Shown here: positions 26,000-35,054 of the stretch, in pieces
Numbering within the stretch: the stretch's first letter is position 1
Layout: each line of letters opens with the position of its first letter
From: Helicobacter ailurogastricus
Lineage (GTDB): Bacteria > Campylobacterota > Campylobacteria > Campylobacterales > Helicobacteraceae
Length of the DNA: 64,000 bases
Assembly: GCF_001282945.1 (NCBI RefSeq)
Contig: NZ_CDMG01000009.1
Span: 431,980 to 495,979 of the forward strand
Direction: 5' to 3'
Made by a program: the position numbers and the translations under genes
Notes under the pieces: generated by a model
The model's database searches: none
Told to the model about the DNA's origin: nothing
What the model saw: the letters and a program-made list of their open reading frames with translations, nothing else

Positions 26000-27120
26000 G
26001 AGAGGTGATCTCTGATGGCAATGAGTTGGTCGCTAAGGCGGCCATTGAGGCGGGTTGCCGCTTTTTTGGGGGCTATCCCATCACGCCTAGCTCAGATGTC
26101 ATGCACGCCATGAGTGCGTTGTTGCCCGCACACGGGGGGCATTTTATCCAAATGGAGGATGAGATCGGGGGCATTTGTGTGTCTTTGGGCGCGAGCATGA
26201 GCGGGGTGAAGGCGATGACGGCCAGCTCAGGACCGGGGATTTCTTTAAAAGTGGAGCAAATGGGCTATGCGTTCATGACCGAAACCCCTCTTGTGATTGT
26301 CGATGTGATGCGCTCAGGGCCTTCTACGGGGATGCCAACAAGGGTGGCTCAAGGCGACATTAACTTTTTAAAACACCCCACACATGGGGATTTTAAAGCG
26401 GTGGCCCTAGCCCCGGGGAGCTTGGAGGAAACCTACACCGAGACGATTCGGGCGTTTAATTTGGCGGAAAAGCTGATGACTCCTGTTTTCTTGTTGCTGG
26501 ATGAAACCGTTGGACACATGTATGGCAAGGTGTCTTTACCCGATTTGCAAGAGCTAAAAATCATCAATCGGCGGGTGTTTGAGGGCGATCCTAAAGAGTA
26601 CCGGCCCTATGGCGTGGCTGAAAATGAACCCGCCATTTTAAACCCCTTTTTCAAGGGCTACCGCTACCACATCACCGGCTTGCACCACGGGCCCATTGGT
26701 TTTCCTAGCGAAGACCCTAAAATCGGTGGGGCTTTGATCGATCGCCTTTTTAACAAGATCGATTCACAGAGCGCAGAGGTGTGCCTAAATGAGGAAATGG
26801 ACATTGAGGGGGCGGATCTTTTAGTGGTGGCTTATGGCTCAAGCGCGCTGGCGATTAAAGAGGTCTTAAGGGAGCTAAAAACTGAAAAGTACCCCAAGAA
26901 AGTGGGCTTTTTTAGGCCACTCACGCTGTGGCCCAGCCCCAAAAAACGCCTAGAAGAGCTAGGCAAGCAATTTAAAAATATCTTGGTGGTCGAGCTCAAC
27001 AAGGGGCAGTATTTACAAGAAGTGGAGCACATTTTAGGGCGCAAGGTCCCGGCTTTGTTGCAAGCCAATGGGCGACCGTTTTCACCCAGGCAAATCATGG
27101 CAAAAATCAAGGAGTTTTAA
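25996..27120 (+). CDS. oorA: 2-oxoglutarate:acceptor oxidoreductase, alpha subunit
   Basis: The 374-residue protein has GNELVAKAAIEAGCRFFGGYPITPSS at the start and TASSGPGISLKVEQMGYA near residue 77, typical of the pyrimidine-binding (alpha) domain of 2-oxoacid:ferredoxin oxidoreductases. DVMRSGPSTGMPTR follows. The C-terminal domain II contains VVAYGSSALAIKEV and VVELNKGQYLQEV. It is the second gene of oorDABC. Confidence 0.94.
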   Translation: MREVISDGNELVAKAAIEAGCRFFGGYPITPSSDVMHAMSALLPAHGGHFIQMEDEIGGICVSLGASMSGVKAMTASSGPGISLKVEQMGYAFMTETPLVIVDVMRSGPSTGMPTRVAQGDINFLKHPTHGDFKAVALAPGSLEETYTETIRAFNLAEKLMTPVFLLLDETVGHMYGKVSLPDLQELKIINRRVFEGDPKEYRPYGVAENEPAILNPFFKGYRYHITGLHHGPIGFPSEDPKIGGALIDRLFNKIDSQSAEVCLNEEMDIEGADLLVVAYGSSALAIKEVLRELKTEKYPKKVGFFRPLTLWPSPKKRLEELGKQFKNILVVELNKGQYLQEVEHILGRKVPALLQANGRPFSPRQIMAKIKEF

Positions 27121-27947
27121 TGGCGTTTGATTACGACACATATTTACGCGTGGATAAAACCCCCACTTTGTGGTGTTGGGGCTGTGGGGATGGCGTGATT
27201 TTAAAATCCATCATCCGTGCCATTGACGCTTTGGGCTGGAACATGGACGATGTGTGCTTTGTGAGCGGGATCGGGTGCAGCGGGCGCATGAGCTCTTATG
27301 TCAATTGCAACACCGTGCACACCACGCATGGGCGCGCGCTTGCCTACGCCACGGGCATTAAAATGGCAAACCCCACCAAGCATGTCGTTGTGGTCTCTGG
27401 CGATGGGGACAGCTTTGCCATCGGGGGCAACCACACCATCCACGCTTGCAGGCGCAACATTGATTTAAATTTAGTTTTGGTCAATAACTTCATTTACGGT
27501 TTGACAAATTCGCAGACCTCCCCCACCACACCAAATGGCATGTGGACGGTAACCGCCCAAACCGGCAACATTGACAACAGCTTTGATCCTTGCGAAATTG
27601 CGATGGCAGCGGGGGCGAGCTTTGTCGCCCGTGAGAGCGTGCTTGATCCTAAGAAACTAGAGCGCACCCTTGCTGAGGGCTTTGGCCACAAGGGTTTTAG
27701 CTTTGTGGATGTGCATAGCAATTGCCACATTAATTTAGGACGCAAAAATAAAATGGGTGAAGCGGCACAAACTTTAAAATGGATCGAGTCGCGCTTAGTT
27801 AGCCGCCGTAAATACGAGGAAATGACCCCTGAAGAGCGCGTGGGCAAATTCCCCACAGGCGTGCTAAAACAAGACACTTCTAAGATGGAGTATTGCCAAG
27901 CGTATCAGGGCGTGATCGATGCTGCCCTAGCCAAGAAAAAAGCATAA
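27120..27947 (+). CDS. oorB: 2-oxoglutarate:acceptor oxidoreductase, beta subunit (TPP-binding)
   Basis: The 275-residue protein carries CWGCGDG near residue 19 (the cluster-ligand CxxC), SGIGCSGR with a further Cys, and the thiamine-diphosphate motif GDGDSFAIGGNH through LVLVNNFIYG. Its start shares one base with the oorA stop. It ends with a Lys-rich tail. Confidence 0.94.
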   Translation: MAFDYDTYLRVDKTPTLWCWGCGDGVILKSIIRAIDALGWNMDDVCFVSGIGCSGRMSSYVNCNTVHTTHGRALAYATGIKMANPTKHVVVVSGDGDSFAIGGNHTIHACRRNIDLNLVLVNNFIYGLTNSQTSPTTPNGMWTVTAQTGNIDNSFDPCEIAMAAGASFVARESVLDPKKLERTLAEGFGHKGFSFVDVHSNCHINLGRKNKMGEAAQTLKWIESRLVSRRKYEEMTPEERVGKFPTGVLKQDTSKMEYCQAYQGVIDAALAKKKA

Positions 27948-27955
27948 GGAAAGTT

Positions 27956-28522
27956 ATGGAAACACAATTGCGTTTTACGGGCGTGGGCGGGCAGGGCGTG
28001 CTTTTAGCGGGCGAAATTTTAGCCGAAGCCAAGATTGCTGCCGGGGGCTTTGGCACCAAAACTTCCACTTACACCAGTCAAGTTAGGGGAGGTCCTACGA
28101 AAGTGGACATTATTTTAAGCCCTGATGAGATCATCTACCCTTATGCCAAAGAGGGCGAAATTGATTTTATGCTCTCAGTGGCGCAGAGCAGTTACCAGCT
28201 CTTTAAAAACGATGTCAAAGAGGGGGGGATTGTGGTGGTCGATCCCAATCTGGTCCAGCCCACGCCCGAGGACGAGGCGAAGTTTCAGCTTTATAGACTC
28301 CCCATCATCACGATTGCCAAAGAGGAAGTTGGCAATATTATCACACAATCGGTGGTGGCTTTGGCGGTAACGGTCGTTTTAACCGGCTGTGTGGATAAAG
28401 AACAAGTTTTAAACACCATGGTTTCTAAAGTCCCCGCTAAAGTCGTGGAGCTGAATCAAAAGGCTTTTGCCATCGGTGAGGCCCACGCCCTAAAAGCTCT
28501 TGTAGCTAGAAAAATCTCTTAG
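27956..28522 (+). CDS. oorC: 2-oxoglutarate:acceptor oxidoreductase, gamma subunit
   Basis: The 188-residue protein starts METQLRFTGVGGQGVLLAGEI, the family Gly-rich FxGxGGQG motif, followed by TSQVRGGPTKVDI. The start ATG at 27956 is chosen because AAGGAAAG lies right upstream; an in-frame start at 27893 would lie inside oorB. Its stop TAG overlaps the GTG start of the next gene (TAGTG). Confidence 0.93.
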   Translation: METQLRFTGVGGQGVLLAGEILAEAKIAAGGFGTKTSTYTSQVRGGPTKVDIILSPDEIIYPYAKEGEIDFMLSVAQSSYQLFKNDVKEGGIVVVDPNLVQPTPEDEAKFQLYRLPIITIAKEEVGNIITQSVVALAVTVVLTGCVDKEQVLNTMVSKVPAKVVELNQKAFAIGEAHALKALVARKIS

Positions 28523-30447
28523 TGGTAGACCCCGCACAAATCGCCACTTTGGCGCACAAAACCCCTTTTTACCTCTACGATTTAGACGGCGTTAAAAACG
28601 GCTTTTTAGAGTTTAAAGAGGTCTTTAAAGGACAAAAGTCACTCATTTGCTACGCCCTAAAGGCCAATTCTAATCTAGCTCTTTTAGAGGTCTTAGCCAA
28701 AGCGGGGGCGGGGGCAGATTGCGTGTCTATTTATGAAGTCCGCCGCGCGCTTTTAGCCGGCATTGCGCCCTACAAGATCATTTTTAGCGGGGTGGGTAAG
28801 TTAGAAAATGAAATTGTAGAGGCCCTAGAGAAGGGGATTTTATTTTTAAATGTGGAGTCTTTTGAAGAGCTAAGACTCATAGAGCAAATCGCAAAAGAGC
28901 ACAACACAAAGGCCCGCATTAGCGTTAGAGTCAATCCTAACATTGACCCCGCCACACACCCCTATATCTCTACGGGGCTGTGGGAGAATAAATTTGGCGT
29001 GGAAGAAAAAGAGGCGGTGCAAATGTTTATGTTTGCCAAACAATCCGCCTTTTTAGAGCCCATCGCCTTGCAGTTTCACATAGGTTCGCAACTCTTGCAA
29101 CTCTCCCCCCTGAAACAGGCCTTTGAAAAAATGGCGGCTTTAGCCCGCTTTTTGCTAGCCAGTGGGGTGGAGCTGAAGTTTTTTGATGTGGGCGGGGGGC
29201 TTGGCGTAGCTTACCAAGACGCACAACAGCCCATATCCTTAAAAGACTACGCTAAAGCTATTTTTAAAGCCACAAAGGGCTTGGATTTAACCCTTGTTTG
29301 TGAGCCGGGGCGGCGCATTGTGGCAGATCATGGGGTTTTGATCACTAAGGTGCAATACACCAAGTCCAACGCCTATAAAAACTTCGCCATTGTCGATGTG
29401 GGGATGAACGACTTTATGCGCCCCGCCCTTTACCAAGCCACACACCCCGTGCATTTACTCACCCCCAAAGACACCGCACCAGTGGCTTACGATTTGGTCG
29501 GGCCCATTTGTGAGAGCGCGGATTGCTTTGTTAAAGGTGTCAGTTTGCCTAAGTTAGAGCGGGGGGATTTGTTGGTGTTTGAAAAAGTGGGGGCTTATGG
29601 GGCGAGCATGGCAAGCCACTACAACAGCCGCCCCAATCTTTTAGAGTTAGGTTTTGAGGGGGGAGAAATCCGCACTCTAAGGGAGAGAGAAGACTTTTTT
29701 GACTTGATTGAACACGAAATGGGGCATTTAAAGGGGGAGGGCATCGCTTCTAAACGAGCGCAAATCGATCAAATCGATCAAACCTTAAGCAAACTTCTAA
29801 ACGCCCGTTTTGCCTTAAGCGCGCTCATCGCCAAGGACAAACACGAAGCAGGGCTTAGTGTCTATAACCCCATTAGAGAAGCTGAAATTTTTACCAAAGT
29901 AGGAGGGCAGTTAGAGAGCGTTTATACAGAGATTTTAGGCGTGTCTAGGGGGTTGGTGCGCCCCGAAAAAGTGGGTGTGGCCACGCACGCCAACACGGCT
30001 AGAAGACTTTTAGGGCAGAGGTTTCAATTAAAACTTTACAACCCCCTAACGCTCTTTGAGTCCATTTTGCTTAAAAATGTGGATTACGGGCTTTTAGAAG
30101 TGCGTGGCAGTAGCGCCTACGCTCAAGGGCTAGAAACCCTAGTAGAGCATGTCAGCCAACAACGCCTAGAAGTGGCGCACAGCTTTAAAATCGGGGAGGT
30201 GTGGTGCTTGTTGATCGGGCGTTTTGGCTTTTTGGTGCAAACAAGTCCCACACGGCGGGCGTGGTGGTTTGCCCCCACAAAAGTGCAAGAAGTGCGCGCC
30301 CTTTTAAATTCTTGCAAAGACCCTTATTTTTTAGCCATACCGCCAGGGTGCTTGCTAGAGGCAAATATAGACCTAGAGTTGCCCGCCCACTTACAGCCCC
30401 TCATGTTAGGCACTTATTCTCATACACGGAGGACATGTGGAGTTTAG
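28522..30447 (+). CDS. lysA: fused diaminopimelate decarboxylase / chorismate mutase / prephenate-dehydratase-like protein
   Basis: One 641-residue frame. Residues 1-400 are LysA, a PLP enzyme making lysine: YALKANSN (PLP lysine), QFHIGSQ, GGGLGVAY, CEPGRRIV, GPICESADCF (active-site Cys) and GAYGASMASHYNSRP. Residues 410-470 are an AroQ-type chorismate mutase (KRAQIDQIDQTLSKLLNARF, then NPIREAEIF). Residues 480-640 look like a degenerate prephenate dehydratase, with YNPLTLFESILLKNVDYGLLEV at the position of the usual E.GE.DYGVVPIEN. In H. pylori, as I recall, these are separate adjacent genes. The start is GTG, overlapping the oorC stop. No frame break is visible, but a sequencing indel cannot be excluded. 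Confidence 0.82.
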   Translation: MVDPAQIATLAHKTPFYLYDLDGVKNGFLEFKEVFKGQKSLICYALKANSNLALLEVLAKAGAGADCVSIYEVRRALLAGIAPYKIIFSGVGKLENEIVEALEKGILFLNVESFEELRLIEQIAKEHNTKARISVRVNPNIDPATHPYISTGLWENKFGVEEKEAVQMFMFAKQSAFLEPIALQFHIGSQLLQLSPLKQAFEKMAALARFLLASGVELKFFDVGGGLGVAYQDAQQPISLKDYAKAIFKATKGLDLTLVCEPGRRIVADHGVLITKVQYTKSNAYKNFAIVDVGMNDFMRPALYQATHPVHLLTPKDTAPVAYDLVGPICESADCFVKGVSLPKLERGDLLVFEKVGAYGASMASHYNSRPNLLELGFEGGEIRTLREREDFFDLIEHEMGHLKGEGIASKRAQIDQIDQTLSKLLNARFALSALIAKDKHEAGLSVYNPIREAEIFTKVGGQLESVYTEILGVSRGLVRPEKVGVATHANTARRLLGQRFQLKLYNPLTLFESILLKNVDYGLLEVRGSSAYAQGLETLVEHVSQQRLEVAHSFKIGEVWCLLIGRFGFLVQTSPTRRAWWFAPTKVQEVRALLNSCKDPYFLAIPPGCLLEANIDLELPAHLQPLMLGTYSHTRRTCGV

Positions 30448-31324
30448 CCCCCTTAGTTTAGAACAAAAGAGTGCTTTAGATGCAGCCTTGCAAGCGGATC
30501 ACTTTATCGTGGCCGATGTCAATTTTACCAATCTATATCTTTGGCAAAACGCCAGAGAGATTAGCCTAGCCTGCACGTGTGGTTGCACCATCATAAAAAC
30601 TCGCTACCCCCAAGAAAACCCTTTTTATTTTTACCCCATAGGCTCAGGGGACAAAAAAGCAGCCCTAGAGGAACTCAGCGCCCACGCAAGGGCACAAGCG
30701 CAGACCTTAGAATTTAGAGCGTTGCAAGTGGAGCAAAAAGAAGAATTAGAGCGTTTTTTCCCCAACGCCTTTAGCTTTGAAGCTAAGAGGGATCGCTTTG
30801 ACTATGTTTATAGTGTAGCCGAGCTCATCGCTCTAAGCGGTAAGAAATTCCATAAAAAGAAAAACCACTTAAATGCCTTTTTAAAAGCTTACCCCCACTA
30901 CACCTACGAGCCGATAAACCCTCTAAATGTTCCCGAATTAAAACTTGCTCTAAAAGAGTGGCACGAGTTAGACGACCCACAAGACTTAGGCCTAAAGCAC
31001 GAGCATATGGGGATTTTAAACACCCTAGACATTTACGAAAAACTGCCCTTGCTTGGAGGGGTGATTAAAATCGAGGGGCGGATTGTGGCGATGAGTTTTG
31101 GGGAGAAAATCAACGAGGACATGGCGGTGATTCACATTGAAAAGGCGGATCCAAGCGTGCGCGGAGCTTATCAAATGATCAACCAACAGCTCTTAAAACA
31201 CGCCTTTGCTGATTGTGTGCATGTCAATAGAGAAGAAGATTTAGGCATTGAGGGCTTGCGCCAAGCCAAAATGGGCTATAACCCTGTGTTTCTCGTAGAA
31301 AAGCACCACGCCCGCTTGGTCTAA
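30437..31324 (+). CDS. DUF2156-type protein (phosphatidylglycerol lysyltransferase C-terminal-like GNAT fold)
   Basis: The 295-residue protein resembles the GNAT-like DUF2156 domain, with HKKKNHLNAFLKAYPHYTYE near residue 137 and the C-terminal MSFGEKINEDMAVIHIEKAD, then VNREEDLGIEGLRQAKMGY. The motif pattern is that of MprF-type or LPG-synthase-like domains, but without the MprF membrane part, so the acceptor is unknown. The start is a GTG at 30437 with GGAGG upstream, inside the 3' end of the lysA fusion. The gene is coupled to it, as in H. pylori. Confidence 0.65.
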   Translation: MEFSPLSLEQKSALDAALQADHFIVADVNFTNLYLWQNAREISLACTCGCTIIKTRYPQENPFYFYPIGSGDKKAALEELSAHARAQAQTLEFRALQVEQKEELERFFPNAFSFEAKRDRFDYVYSVAELIALSGKKFHKKKNHLNAFLKAYPHYTYEPINPLNVPELKLALKEWHELDDPQDLGLKHEHMGILNTLDIYEKLPLLGGVIKIEGRIVAMSFGEKINEDMAVIHIEKADPSVRGAYQMINQQLLKHAFADCVHVNREEDLGIEGLRQAKMGYNPVFLVEKHHARLV

Positions 31325-31397
31325 AATTTGAGACTAAAATTACCATCGATTAGCTTTAATACCCTAGCATGGGGTATTTAATTAGAAGGAGTGTTTC

Positions 31398-31781
31398 GTG
31401 GATTTGCTTGTTAGGCAACTTAAACATGAGGACTTGCAGGAGTTTCAAAAGATCGTTGCTGGGTTTGGGGCGAGCGTAACTGTGTTACCCGACATTAAAA
31501 CCTCCCCCCAGCCTTCGGTCTTACAAAGACTCTCGGACGACCCCATTGAGGTGAATATGCCCCTTGTGGATGGGGCGTTTGTGGCAACTTTAAACCGCGA
31601 AAAAAAAGAAGTCCAAAAGACTTATTCCAGGCGTTGCCAAGATGCGCTAAACACACAAAAACATCGCCACGATCACCACAAGCTCGGCTGTGGGCGCACG
31701 CACCACGCTGATAAATTCACCGAACGCCCCCTACGCCACAGCGACAGAGACTCCGACTCTGGGTTTGGGATGGATATTTAG
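31398..31781 (+). CDS. hypothetical protein, possibly frameshifted
   Basis: A 127-residue frame starts at a GTG (31398) with a strong AAGGAG eight bases ahead. The first 80 residues look like a normal protein; from about residue 80 the composition changes to His/Arg/Thr-rich (KHRHDHHKLGC). At the same place another frame reads KNIATITTSSAVGARTT, which looks more protein-like. A one-base slip near 31610-31640 is therefore likely. I do not recognise a family. Confidence 0.4.
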   Translation: MDLLVRQLKHEDLQEFQKIVAGFGASVTVLPDIKTSPQPSVLQRLSDDPIEVNMPLVDGAFVATLNREKKEVQKTYSRRCQDALNTQKHRHDHHKLGCGRTHHADKFTERPLRHSDRDSDSGFGMDI

Positions 31782-32128
31782 AGCCACTGCTCTAAGTCTT
31801 GCATGACTTGGGTGTGTTTGTCATCAGGCGCACCGTCTTCTTCGTAGGTCTGGTAGTTTTTAATCGCCTCTGTGTAGAGTCCTTTGGCTTTCCCTAAGTC
31901 TTGCGCCACGCCTTGCCCGAGCTCGTACATTTTGCCTAGAGCGTAAAACTCATAGCCGAAGTCGTTTTCCCTGCGGGCGATTTTATAAAAATATCCAAAC
32001 GCCTTTAAATAGTCTTGTACCATGTGAGGCGCGCCCTGCGCCTCGCCATTGTATTGGTTAAACAAATCCAAGAGCGCATCATCGCTCAAGTGCAAAGATA
32101 GATGGGATAAATCCTCTAGCATGGGCAT
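31778..32128 (-). CDS. Sel1-like repeat protein (short)
   Basis: A 116-residue protein whose body (KIARRENDFGYEFYALGKMY then ELGQGVAQDLGKAKGLYTEA) is a Sel1-like/TPR-type alpha-helical repeat (A...LG.MY..G.GV..D...A...Y..A). Helicobacter encodes many such proteins (Hcp family), often secreted; no signal peptide or cysteine pairs are seen here. The N-terminal half resembles that of the next gene (SDDALLDLFNQYNG versus SDAALLEMFNAYNG), so the two are tandem paralogues. Confidence 0.65.
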   Translation of the reverse strand: MPMLEDLSHLSLHLSDDALLDLFNQYNGEAQGAPHMVQDYLKAFGYFYKIARRENDFGYEFYALGKMYELGQGVAQDLGKAKGLYTEAIKNYQTYEEDGAPDDKHTQVMQDLEQWL

Positions 32129-32141
32129 CCTTGTTTTTGGG

Positions 32142-32633
32142 TTAAAAAGAGAGTCTTCTTTTTGCTTTGGGGTTTGGTTTTTTTAAATAAAGGCGTAAAT
32201 AGGACTTGGTGACTTCTAATTTCGCCTCCTCTAGCTTGCTTTGATAGTGCAAGGCTTTTTGGGTGTCCTTAGCCACGCCATCGCCCATCTCATAGGCCGC
32301 AATGAGCTTAGTCAAGGCGTGTATATAAATCCACTGGGTCTTAACCGCCACTTGCACGACCCCCTGATAGCAAGAAAGGGCTTTTTGCATGTCTTGAGCG
32401 ACCCCCTGCCCCTTTTCATACATTTGCGCCAAGCGGTGGAACACCTGCCCGTTGCGGCAATGCCCAAAGACAATTTGCTTATACAGGCTAAACGCTCTTA
32501 AGTAGTCATGTACGCTGTGAGGAGAGAGGCAAGTTTTAGAAGCTCCCACCTGTCTTTTTCCGCACCCATTGTAGGCGTTAAACATTTCCAACAAGGCAGC
32601 ATCACTCAAATTTAAACCCATTCCAGCGGACAT
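32142..32633 (-). CDS. Sel1-like repeat protein, tandem paralogue
   Basis: A 163-residue protein with Sel1-like repeats: VFHRLAQMYEKGQGVAQDMQ, then ALSCYQGV and a further AYEMGDGVAKDTQKALHYQ. The AYNGCGK stretch is shared with the downstream paralogue. The ATG at 32633 is preferred over an upstream start at 32666 because AAGGAG precedes it. It lies downstream of rpoN on the same strand; I see no signal peptide, so it is probably cytoplasmic. Confidence 0.7.
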   Translation of the reverse strand: MSAGMGLNLSDAALLEMFNAYNGCGKRQVGASKTCLSPHSVHDYLRAFSLYKQIVFGHCRNGQVFHRLAQMYEKGQGVAQDMQKALSCYQGVVQVAVKTQWIYIHALTKLIAAYEMGDGVAKDTQKALHYQSKLEEAKLEVTKSYLRLYLKKPNPKAKRRLSF

Positions 32634-32667
32634 ACAACTCCTTTTGCGAAGCGAGGATTCTAACACA

Positions 32668-33927
32668 CTATGTTAAATTTAAAGCTATATTGTAAAGCTT
32701 TTTACGCTCTGTGGAGCTGGCGATGTTTAAGAGTTTGCGGTACTTGGTGATGGTGCGGCGCACCATCTTAAGCCCAAATTGCCTTTCAACCAACTCCAGA
32801 ATTTTTAAATCGCTCATGGGGTGTTGTCTATCCTCCTTGCTGATGATCTCTAGCAAAAATTCTTTAATAGCGGCGTTAGACACATCGCCCTCTAAAGCGG
32901 TGGCAAAAAAGCACTTGATCGCAAAGACCCCCCGACTGCACGCCAAATATTTATTCGAAATCGCTCGCGAAATGGTGCTCGCCGAGTAGCCAAACTCTTC
33001 TGCAATATCCACTAAGCGCATGGGCTTGATCGCCCCGCCCTTAAAAAAATCGTATTGGTATTCCACGAGCATGAGCCCGATTTTTTGGATGGTTTGGTGG
33101 CGCATTTGCAACGCATCCACCAAATCCCTAGCCTCTTTAAGTTTCTCTTTTAAATACCCATTGTCTGCGGTGATTTTATGCTGTTCTAACACCACTTTAG
33201 GGTAATAACCCTCATTGAGTTGCACGCTGATGTCCCCGTCTTCTTCAAGCACTAAAATGTCGGGGATGATGGGGGGCAAATTCTCAGAAAACTCCAAAGC
33301 GGGGGGGGTTTTAAAAGAAGTGATGGTTTGCATGGCTTTTAAATATAGGGGATTGTGGCGGTACTTTTGGTGTTGCTCTAAATCCTCTAAAATCTTAGCG
33401 CAAAGTTCGTAAGTGGGTAAGTCCAGCTCTTCGTGCTGGATCAGCTGAAAATAAAAACTCTCCATCAGATCGCGCGCGGCTATGCCCGGAGGGTCTAAGT
33501 AGGCGAAGCGTTGGCGCACCTTTTCATAGTCGCTCGCTAACACGCCCAAGCTTGAGGCCTGCGTCTGTGTGTCTCCCTCAAAATACCCCTCTGGGCTTAA
33601 ATTATCGATGATGTCCATGGCGATTTTAAGAGACATCTGTGTGGGGAATAAGGGGGGTAAAAGTTGTTCGTTTAAAGTTTGGTGCAAAGTTTTGGGGCGC
33701 ACGCTCAAGCGTTCGATGTGATCGCCCAAAGCGTTTTTAGGGAGTTTGTAAAATCTTTGGGAGCTAAAGTCTGTGCGCATCCCGCTTTGCACCCGCACAA
33801 AGGGGTTATCTCTGGCACAAGTCAATAAAGTTTCTTCAATTTCTAAGGGGTCGCTTTGCAAAATAGGCAACCAACTTTTGAGGGTAGCAGAGAGCTTGTT
33901 TTTAAGGTTTGGGCGGGCGCGTAGCAT
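32668..33927 (-). CDS. rpoN: RNA polymerase sigma-54 factor
   Basis: RpoN directs transcription of the middle flagellar genes in Helicobacter together with FlgR. The 419-residue protein has the core-binding domain (PLEIEETLLTCARDNPFV at the start), a helix-turn-helix (VDIAEEFGYSASTISRAI) and the RpoN box near the end as VRRTITKYRKLLNI. Its C-terminal tail ends NIASSTERK. The gene contains an eight-base C run (coding strand) near 33300-33307, inside the codons for KTPPA. It abuts lptB. Confidence 0.95.
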   Translation of the reverse strand: MLRARPNLKNKLSATLKSWLPILQSDPLEIEETLLTCARDNPFVRVQSGMRTDFSSQRFYKLPKNALGDHIERLSVRPKTLHQTLNEQLLPPLFPTQMSLKIAMDIIDNLSPEGYFEGDTQTQASSLGVLASDYEKVRQRFAYLDPPGIAARDLMESFYFQLIQHEELDLPTYELCAKILEDLEQHQKYRHNPLYLKAMQTITSFKTPPALEFSENLPPIIPDILVLEEDGDISVQLNEGYYPKVVLEQHKITADNGYLKEKLKEARDLVDALQMRHQTIQKIGLMLVEYQYDFFKGGAIKPMRLVDIAEEFGYSASTISRAISNKYLACSRGVFAIKCFFATALEGDVSNAAIKEFLLEIISKEDRQHPMSDLKILELVERQFGLKMVRRTITKYRKLLNIASSTERKKLYNIALNLT

Positions 33928-34649
33928 TAGGCCTTAAAACTCTCGCCTAGATAGTATTTACGCACTAAGGGGTTGTCATAAATTTGCGCCGCACTCCCGC
34001 TAGCTAGCAAAGTCCCGCTTTTGATCACATAAGCCCTGTGGCACACGCTTAAAGTCTCACGCACATTGTGGTCGGTGATCAAGACCCCGATATTCATCTC
34101 TACGAGGTGCTCGATGATCTTTTGGATGTCTAAAACAGCGATGGGATCCACCCCCGCAAAGGGTTCGTCCAATAAAATAAACTTAGGGTTTTTCACCAAA
34201 GCCCTTGCGATTTCCACGCGCCGCCGTTCCCCGCCACTTAAGGACATGCCCTTGCGCTCTCTAATGGCTTGGATATTAAAAGCGTCTAGCATCTCTTCAA
34301 TACGCTCTAAAGCGTCTTGATTGCTTTTAAAAGTCGTTTGGGCGGCGAGCATTAAATTGTCCTGCACGCTCAAATCCTTAAAAATGCTCGACTCTTGGGG
34401 CAAATAGCCAATGCCCATATTCGAGCGTTGGTGCAAGGGGTAGCTAGACAGATCGATGTCGTTTAAATACACCTTGCCCCCGCTGGGTTGCAAGAGCCCA
34501 CAGATCATATAAAAAGTCGTGGTTTTGCCCGCCCCATTAGGCCCTAAAAGCCCCACCACTTGCCCGCTTTCCACTTCTAACGACACATCATGCACGATTT
34601 TGGTCTTTTTAATTTGTTTGCTGAGGTTTTCGGCTTTTAATTTATCCAT
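33927..34649 (-). CDS. lptB: LPS export ABC transporter ATPase
   Basis: LptB powers the transenvelope Lpt complex that carries LPS to the outer membrane. The 240-residue protein has Walker [10 protein letters not shown] near residue 36, the signature LSGGERRR, Walker [13 protein letters not shown] and the switch His of [11 protein letters not shown]. The phrase DHNVRETL is typical of LptB. It shares one base with rpoN and overlaps tsaE by eight bases. Confidence 0.92.
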   Translation of the reverse strand: MDKLKAENLSKQIKKTKIVHDVSLEVESGQVVGLLGPNGAGKTTTFYMICGLLQPSGGKVYLNDIDLSSYPLHQRSNMGIGYLPQESSIFKDLSVQDNLMLAAQTTFKSNQDALERIEEMLDAFNIQAIRERKGMSLSGGERRRVEIARALVKNPKFILLDEPFAGVDPIAVLDIQKIIEHLVEMNIGVLITDHNVRETLSVCHRAYVIKSGTLLASGSAAQIYDNPLVRKYYLGESFKA

Positions 34650-35052
34650 GCGTCAGTGTGTAGCGGCAACTCTCTTTGCCCCGCTCTAGGCTTAAGATTA
34701 GGGGAAGAAATCCGCAGGATTTTAGCCACGCTAAAAGGCGGGTGTCTCCCCACTCGATGAAATGCACCCCCGCTTGCTCTAAATTCTCCAAAACCCCCAA
34801 AGCGTGCAACTCGTTGAAGTCTTTTAAATAAAAATCGTAATGGTAAATGCAAAGGTTTTGGGCGTTGTAGATGTGTAGCAGGCTAAAAGTGGGCGAAGTG
34901 GCGCTGGGGGCATTGTGCGCCTTGCAAAAATGTTGTACGAAAGTCGTTTTCCCACTGGCTAAATCCCCTTGTAAAAAAATGAGCGTGTGGGGGGTCAAGT
35001 GGGCTTGCAGAGCTTGCACCACTTGGGGGATTTGTCCTTGGTCGGCGCGCAT
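34642..35052 (-). CDS. tsaE: tRNA threonylcarbamoyladenosine biosynthesis ATPase
   Basis: TsaE assists the formation of t6A37 in tRNA. The 136-residue protein has the P-loop [15 protein letters not shown] and the later HYDFYLKD and FIEWGDT motifs of the family. I prefer the ATG at 35052, where GGAGG lies about 10 bases upstream (in the end of dnaX), over a TTG at 35061. Confidence 0.9.
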   Translation of the reverse strand: MRADQGQIPQVVQALQAHLTPHTLIFLQGDLASGKTTFVQHFCKAHNAPSATSPTFSLLHIYNAQNLCIYHYDFYLKDFNELHALGVLENLEQAGVHFIEWGDTRLLAWLKSCGFLPLILSLERGKESCRYTLTHG

Positions 35053-35054
35053 GT

